From CAZKRU01 sp964555235 (GTDB taxonomy: Bacteria > Verrucomicrobiota > Verrucomicrobiia > Methylacidiphilales > CAMAQI01): a DNA stretch of 18,362 bases. How positions within the stretch are numbered: the stretch's first letter is position 1; each line of letters starts with the position of its first letter. Where the stretch lies: NCBI GenBank assembly GCA_964555235.1, contig CAZKRU010000082.1, positions 1-18,362 on the forward strand, given 5' to 3'. Below the pieces are notes generated by a model. That model was not told where the DNA came from. It saw only the letters and a program-made list of their open reading frames with translations, and searched no databases. Positions 14,139 through 18,362 of the stretch are shown here, in pieces. A program made the position numbers and the translations under genes.

Positions 14139-14166
14139 ACTATAGTTAAGGAGGCTGGAGGCGCAA
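14139..14166 (-). promoter_or_regulatory. Probable sigma-70-type promoter of the ferredoxin gene
   Basis: On the minus strand, TTGCGC (14161-14166) and TATAGT (14139-14144) are separated by 16 bases. They match the -35 and -10 consensus at 4 and 5 of 6 positions. The transcript would begin about 20 bases before the ATG. The assignment is by pattern only. Confidence 0.4.
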
Positions 14167-14207
14167 TCCCTTTTTTAATAATTTTTAAATCGACGATCTT
14201 TTTTTCG

Positions 14208-14232
14208 CGCAGAGGCGCAGAGCTCGCAGAGG
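14208..14232 (+). repeat. CGCAGAG module triplet after the membrane protein gene
   Basis: Three identical modules CGCAGAG occur at 14208-14214, 14216-14222 and 14225-14231, spaced 8 and 9 bases. The array ends one base from the stop codon of the YfhO-like gene. No inverted partner is seen nearby. Its layout parallels the arms around the GxxExxY gene and the repeat at 2455-2552. Confidence 0.6.
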
Positions 14233-14233
14233 T

Positions 14234-16168
14234 TTATTCAAATTTTCGAGGCCGGAGTAGAAGAGCGAGCGTACCTGCTAATGCCACCAAGCTGATGAGA
14301 ACAGAAGGCTTAAATCGGGGATTTAAATAAAAAACTCGTACTTCTCGGGTTCCAGGAGGAACTTCAATCACGGGAGGTTCTCCCTTGCTTTCCAATGGAG
14401 CGGGTGGGTTTGAGTCGCATTGAGAATAGAGATGAGGAATTGGAGCGATGGTGACGGTTAATTTTCCGCCGCCTTCCGTCTGGTTGACTTTAAATTCGTT
14501 CACTCCCCAATGAATCGGAAGTGCTTCGGTTGGATTGGTTGCAAACGAGGCGAATGGAGTGGCATCTGGATTTTCAAATACGGAGAGCGTTGGGTTCTCG
14601 TAAATTTTACGAATGTTGGGCCATTCTGAGAATGCATCTTTCACCTCAGTCTTGGGACGTGTCGTAAAATAACGGACACTCCAACGATTGAGATGCTCCC
14701 GGTCGGAGAGTCGAAGCGGAAGTTGATATTTTCCGGAAATATTGATTCCCAAGACGAGACGTTCGTTGAGCGCGGAGAGCATTTGATCGTATCCTGAAAA
14801 GGCAAAGCGCCCGGCAGCGCTTGGAAATTGATAGGCCATTCGACCCGGCACAGAGACATCCTCATCCTCACTCCCGAGAGGAAGGAGCCGTCCTGCTTGC
14901 TCGCCCCAGAGGGCATTCAAGGACTCGACGGAATCGAATCGATAGGAACTAAACGCTGCGCGCGAAATGGGGAGGAAGATGACAATGAGATTCGAGGTAA
15001 TCGCACCGAGCAGGATTCCGAAAGCAACGCGCTCGGAGAGAAACGGGCGGCGAAAGCCTTTGACGAGTCCGACGGTTAAGAGAATGACGTGAAGCCATGC
15101 GACAAAGAAGTACCATTTGATCGGCCACCGAAGGACTTGAAAGGGCGGAATCCATGCGATCAGCGCATAACCTGGGGTTGAAAGTAAAAAGGCGAGACTC
15201 CACAAAAGGATCCACCGCCACATTTCAATGCTGAGCGGTTCCCGTTGACGAAGCGCACGCCATCCGAGAAAAAATAAAACCAGAGAACCGCCGCAGTGTA
15301 GGGCTGAGGTGGCGGCGGAAAAATAGAGCTCAGGAGCGAAGGTGTAAACTTGCGCCGCAATATAGTGCAGGGGGTGATTGTAAAAAACGAGGAGCTGATC
15401 CCACGGAATCGACCGACTGCGATGCGCAGAGAGCGAGACGGTTTCGGCCATCGGAATCAAAAGCGGTAAAATCAACAAAAGGCTCAAGAGATTTCCGAGA
15501 AAAAAGCGCCAGAGGAATAATCCCGTTTTTTGAACGCCCTGCCACCGAAGTGCCGCGTACGCCACTTCGAAGACGACGAGATAGAGACAGTACTGGGTGT
15601 AACCTTGATAAAAAAAACACGACTTGAGCAGTGCATAACCTGCGATCCAGCGATGGTTGTTTTCCTGTCGCAATTTTTCAACCATCCAAAGGGCCCACGG
15701 AGCATAGGCGGCGGTGTACGCGATAAAAACCCAATTACGGGAGAAGAGAATCAGATAAGGCATGGTGCCATATAAAATCGCCCCGGCCATGGCGACACGT
15801 CCTCGGATTTCGAGCGTTCGGAAAAAAACGATCATTCCTGCGGCTCCAATGAGCAGATGCAGGAAGACTAAAAGATCGATGGCGGCGAGGGGATTTCCGA
15901 AAAGGGTGCGGGAGAGGATGATGGCGAGATAGGCGGGGGGATAAAGGACTCCGCTCTGACCTTGGGCTAAATGAGTTTGCCCCAAAAATTGGTGGAAGTT
16001 AATGACGGCGAGTTCTCCGGTTTCTCGGAGTGATTTTTCATTGTAAAGGTAGCAAGGAAGGAAGTAGGTCGCGTTGTCGTCACAGGTAAAATAACGAGGA
16101 ACGACTCCTTCCAGGATCAGAAAAAAAACAGTCAGGGCGAGAAGAACGATTCCGATCTCCCGCTTCAT
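14234..16168 (-). CDS. YfhO/GT-C-like polytopic membrane protein (second of a tandem pair)
   Basis: This 644-residue protein has about a dozen membrane helices, a soluble region before the C-terminus and one last helix (SVLISLVALAGTLALLL). After the first helix comes C29-D30-D31-N32, an acidic pair placed like the catalytic site of GT-C glycosyltransferases. INFHQFLGQTHLAQGQSGV and YAPWALW follow, then YTQYCLYLVVFE and RWPIKWYFF. The C-terminal periplasmic part (VIEVPPGTREVRVFYLNPRF) resembles the end of YfhO proteins, which modify cell-wall or lipid-linked glycans. The ATG at 16168 overlaps the stop of its paralogue by four bases (ATGA). The longer frame from a GTG at 16243 lies inside that paralogue. 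The donor and acceptor are unknown. Confidence 0.78.
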   Translation of the reverse strand: MKREIGIVLLALTVFFLILEGVVPRYFTCDDNATYFLPCYLYNEKSLRETGELAVINFHQFLGQTHLAQGQSGVLYPPAYLAIILSRTLFGNPLAAIDLLVFLHLLIGAAGMIVFFRTLEIRGRVAMAGAILYGTMPYLILFSRNWVFIAYTAAYAPWALWMVEKLRQENNHRWIAGYALLKSCFFYQGYTQYCLYLVVFEVAYAALRWQGVQKTGLFLWRFFLGNLLSLLLILPLLIPMAETVSLSAHRSRSIPWDQLLVFYNHPLHYIAAQVYTFAPELYFSAATSALHCGGSLVLFFLGWRALRQREPLSIEMWRWILLWSLAFLLSTPGYALIAWIPPFQVLRWPIKWYFFVAWLHVILLTVGLVKGFRRPFLSERVAFGILLGAITSNLIVIFLPISRAAFSSYRFDSVESLNALWGEQAGRLLPLGSEDEDVSVPGRMAYQFPSAAGRFAFSGYDQMLSALNERLVLGINISGKYQLPLRLSDREHLNRWSVRYFTTRPKTEVKDAFSEWPNIRKIYENPTLSVFENPDATPFASFATNPTEALPIHWGVNEFKVNQTEGGGKLTVTIAPIPHLYSQCDSNPPAPLESKGEPPVIEVPPGTREVRVFYLNPRFKPSVLISLVALAGTLALLLRPRKFE

Positions 16169-18144
16169 GGCGACTTCTCGGTTTTGGAATTTCGAAGAAA
16201 GGAGAGGATTCCGGTCATTAGAACCCCGATGGCGATCCCGCACGAAAGAGGGATGAGAAATTCAATGCCCGGAGGTTGGTAGCGCAAGGTAATTTGTTGA
16301 ACACCTGGAGGGATCTCAAATTGAATGGGCCCCTGCCGTGCGGGGATTGGCTCGGATTTTTGATGGTCGAGCTGAATGAAGTAATGGGGGAGCGCGACGA
16401 ACGTAAGGGTCATGCTTCCGCTTTGGCCCTTCGGATTGATCTGAAGTTCATTCGCACCAAACTGAATAGGCACGGCTTGGTGAGGATTCTGGTTAAACGA
16501 AGCAAACGGAGCGGCCGCCGGATTTTCGAAAACGGTGACTTGAGTGGTTTGATCAATTTTTCGAAGTCCTTGGATTTTTTCAATTCCAGAGGGTTGTACG
16601 CGTGACGTTGGAACCGTGAGATAGCGAACGGACCAAGAGGAGAGGTAGGGGAGTTGGGATTCATTCAAAGGTAACGTGCCAAATCCGTCCAGACCGGATC
16701 CCAAACAGAGTGATTGATTCCACTGATGCACCATCGGATCATAGCCGCCAAATCCCCATTTGCCAATCTGTTGGGGAAAATTATATCCCATCAAAGCGCC
16801 GTTGCTGAGATTCGAGTCGTTTTCGATGAGAGGCAAAACGCGTCCCTCCTTCGTCCACCATTCGGCAAGGGGAGGAGAGGAGGCGAGGAGGGAGCTAAAC
16901 CCTTGATCCGCTCGTGGCATCAAGATCACTCCGATTTGAGAGAGCAAGGCGGCGATCGCGAGGAGTCTTCCTGTTCGAGCGGAAAACCCGAAGGATTCCT
17001 TTTCTAAAAATCTCATGAGAAAGGGAACATAGAAGAGTCCGGCAAAGAAAAACCATTTAAATGGCCATCGCAATACTTTGAAGATCGGAAGCCATCCGAG
17101 AATGGCGTTGAGTGGGGTGGAAAGTAGCAGTGCGATGAGGAGAAGCCATCCGATTCGTTTTTCGGTCGACTCCATCGGGATTCCTTTTTTAGAGTGGAGC
17201 CAAAACAGATACCCAAGCATCAGTGTGCCGCCCCAATGAAAGAGATGGGAAGGCGTTTCGAAAATGGCCTTTGGAAAGAAGATCCAGCTTTGCGCAAAAC
17301 AGAAGAGTCCGAGATTGAGATGATTTCCAATGAGTTGCTCCCAAGGGAGGGGTTGGCTCCGAACGGCGGAATGTTGAACCGCCTCTTGCATCGCAACGAA
17401 GAGTGGTGAAAGCATCGGAAGTGCCAGAAGATTTCCAGCAATCCACACGCCCACTCCTTTTTTCCAATGGGAAGTGGTTTTCTTTGAATAAAGAAAAGCC
17501 CAATAAAGCGTTTCAAAAACCGTGAGATAAAGAAAGTATTGAACATATCCTTGAAGAAAGAAAAGTGCTTTCAAGAGCGAATAGAAACAGACTTGCCAGA
17601 GACGGGGTTTTTCCAGCATTCGCTCGATGAGATAAAACATCCACGGTGCGTAAAAGACGGTGTAAGCGATAAAGATCCACGATTTTGCGGCAATCAACGA
17701 GAAGGGAAGCGTGGCATAGATCCAAGCACCAACAACACATCCGGTCGGGGTCACCTTCAAACGACGCAACCAGGCGGCCATGCCAACGGTTCCCCCAGTG
17801 AAATGAAGAATGGCAGCAATTTCAATTCCCCAGAATGGCTGTTGGAAAAAAATCTGAGCCAACCACGCAGAGAGGTAAGCAGGAAGATAAAGAACTCCGG
17901 TCTGACCTTGCGCAAAATAAGTTTGCCCGAGTGACTGATGAAAATTAATCAGCGGAAGGGCTCCGTGTTCCGTGACCGTCTTCAGATTAAATTGAGAATA
18001 AACGAGAAATTGAGTGACATTGTCATCCCACAAAAAATAAAGGGGGCGAAAAAACTCCAGCACCAGCAACCCGGCCAAGACACCCAGTGCGACACTCCCA
18101 TAAAGGAAGATCAGACGGCCTGGTTTTAAATCATGCAAGCCCAC
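16165..18144 (-). CDS. YfhO/GT-C-like polytopic membrane protein (first of a tandem pair)
   Basis: This 659-residue protein aligns end to end with the gene that follows it. Shared blocks are D40-D41-N42 after the first helix, INFHQSLGQTYFAQGQTGV, FIAYTVFYAPW, QGYVQYFLYLTVFE, PWEQL, RWPFKWFFF, and the C-terminal IEFLIPLS region with a final helix. It is thus a paralogue, probably from a tandem duplication that has since diverged. A role in transfer of a sugar or other group across the inner membrane is inferred from the YfhO family. The only plausible start is a GTG at 18144 with no ribosome binding site, 18 bases after the 3' end of a tRNA gene. The gene may be read from the tRNA promoter. 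Confidence 0.78.
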   Translation of the reverse strand: MGLHDLKPGRLIFLYGSVALGVLAGLLVLEFFRPLYFLWDDNVTQFLVYSQFNLKTVTEHGALPLINFHQSLGQTYFAQGQTGVLYLPAYLSAWLAQIFFQQPFWGIEIAAILHFTGGTVGMAAWLRRLKVTPTGCVVGAWIYATLPFSLIAAKSWIFIAYTVFYAPWMFYLIERMLEKPRLWQVCFYSLLKALFFLQGYVQYFLYLTVFETLYWAFLYSKKTTSHWKKGVGVWIAGNLLALPMLSPLFVAMQEAVQHSAVRSQPLPWEQLIGNHLNLGLFCFAQSWIFFPKAIFETPSHLFHWGGTLMLGYLFWLHSKKGIPMESTEKRIGWLLLIALLLSTPLNAILGWLPIFKVLRWPFKWFFFAGLFYVPFLMRFLEKESFGFSARTGRLLAIAALLSQIGVILMPRADQGFSSLLASSPPLAEWWTKEGRVLPLIENDSNLSNGALMGYNFPQQIGKWGFGGYDPMVHQWNQSLCLGSGLDGFGTLPLNESQLPYLSSWSVRYLTVPTSRVQPSGIEKIQGLRKIDQTTQVTVFENPAAAPFASFNQNPHQAVPIQFGANELQINPKGQSGSMTLTFVALPHYFIQLDHQKSEPIPARQGPIQFEIPPGVQQITLRYQPPGIEFLIPLSCGIAIGVLMTGILSFLRNSKTEKSP

Positions 18145-18162
18145 AGTGGCATTCAGAATCCG

Positions 18163-18234
18163 TAGGCAGTGAGGGTTTCGAACCCCCGACCCCCTCGGTG
18201 TAAACGAGGTGCTCTACCACTAAGCTAACTGCCC
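18163..18234 (-). tRNA. tRNA-Val (anticodon UAC)
   Basis: The 72-base minus-strand sequence folds as a full cloverleaf. The acceptor GGGCAGT pairs with ACTGCCT (first pair G-U), with discriminator A. The anticodon stem CCTCG/CGAGG encloses the loop TTTACAC, giving anticodon TAC. The T arm GGGGG-TTCGAAC-CCTC has one G-U pair. CCA is not encoded and must be added after transcription. It lies close upstream of a membrane protein gene on the same strand. Confidence 0.95.
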
Positions 18235-18254
18235 TAAGGATTTCTGAGGGGAGC

Positions 18255-18284
18255 ATTCTACCCTAGAATGAAAATCTGAGGCAA
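18255..18284 (-). promoter_or_regulatory. Probable promoter of the tRNA-Val gene
   Basis: On the minus strand, TTGCCT (18279-18284) and TAGAAT (18255-18260) are 18 bases apart. They match the sigma-70 boxes at 4 and 5 of 6 positions, about 20 bases before the tRNA 5' end. A palindrome CATTCTA-CCC-TAGAATG (18254-18270) overlaps the -10 box and could be an operator or chance. The remaining bases to 18362 show nothing else I can support. Confidence 0.45.
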
Positions 18285-18362
18285 GGTTTTTCGGGAGAGA
18301 GAGGAGCTCCCCAATCCTTAGTGATCTCATAGAAAATAAGAAAAATGGTGAGTTTTCACACG

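Overview
The window reads as ordinary chromosome of a Gram-negative bacterium with small mobile or repeat-like insertions between genes. The lipid A-type N-terminal-domain protein at 9426-9752 supports an outer membrane. The single-cluster ferredoxin, the GxxExxY protein, the RAYT-type transposase and the YfhO-like membrane proteins are most familiar to me from the Verrucomicrobiota/PVC group. That placement is an inference from family resemblance and was not checked.

Layout. (1) 7-1110: a compact element holding a REP-associated tyrosine (HUH) transposase, bounded by a perfect 18-bp inverted repeat. (2) 1257-2438: an aldo/keto reductase whose C-terminal ferredoxin-like region has lost nearly all its cysteines. 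(3) 8495 down to 2570, minus strand: nadB, a TPR protein, a sugar-type solute-binding protein and two ABC permeases, packed with 4-bp overlaps or a 4-nt gap. No ATPase is present. (4) 8496-9425: a repeat-rich stretch with two REP-like palindromes, a transposase N-terminal remnant and a truncated nucleotidyltransferase. (5) 9426-10352, plus strand: a LAB_N membrane protein, then a GxxExxY PD-(D/E)XK-like gene enclosed by a perfect 30-bp inverted repeat. (6) 13790 down to 10361, minus strand: phosphohexomutase, inositol-phosphatase family protein and SAM methyltransferase, tightly coupled. (7) 13881-14114: a ferredoxin with its own promoter, ribosome binding site and terminator. (8) 18144 down to 14234: two tandem paralogous YfhO/GT-C-like membrane proteins behind a tRNA-Val(UAC) gene.

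How the genes work together: nadB makes iminoaspartate for NAD synthesis but shares a transcript-like run with a carbohydrate importer. The mutase/IMPase/methyltransferase cluster fits sugar-phosphate handling. The two YfhO-like proteins probably act in cell-envelope glycan modification.

The most unusual signal is a family of intergenic repeats built from three 7-bp modules (CRCNRAG) spaced 8-10 bp apart. They occur at 2463-2552, 9758-9782, 10283-10308, 10325-10349 and 14208-14231, always just beyond the stop codons of genes. Two of them, inverted, enclose the GxxExxY gene. I take this nuclease-plus-repeat arrangement as the best candidate for an undescribed mobile or repeat-propagating system here.
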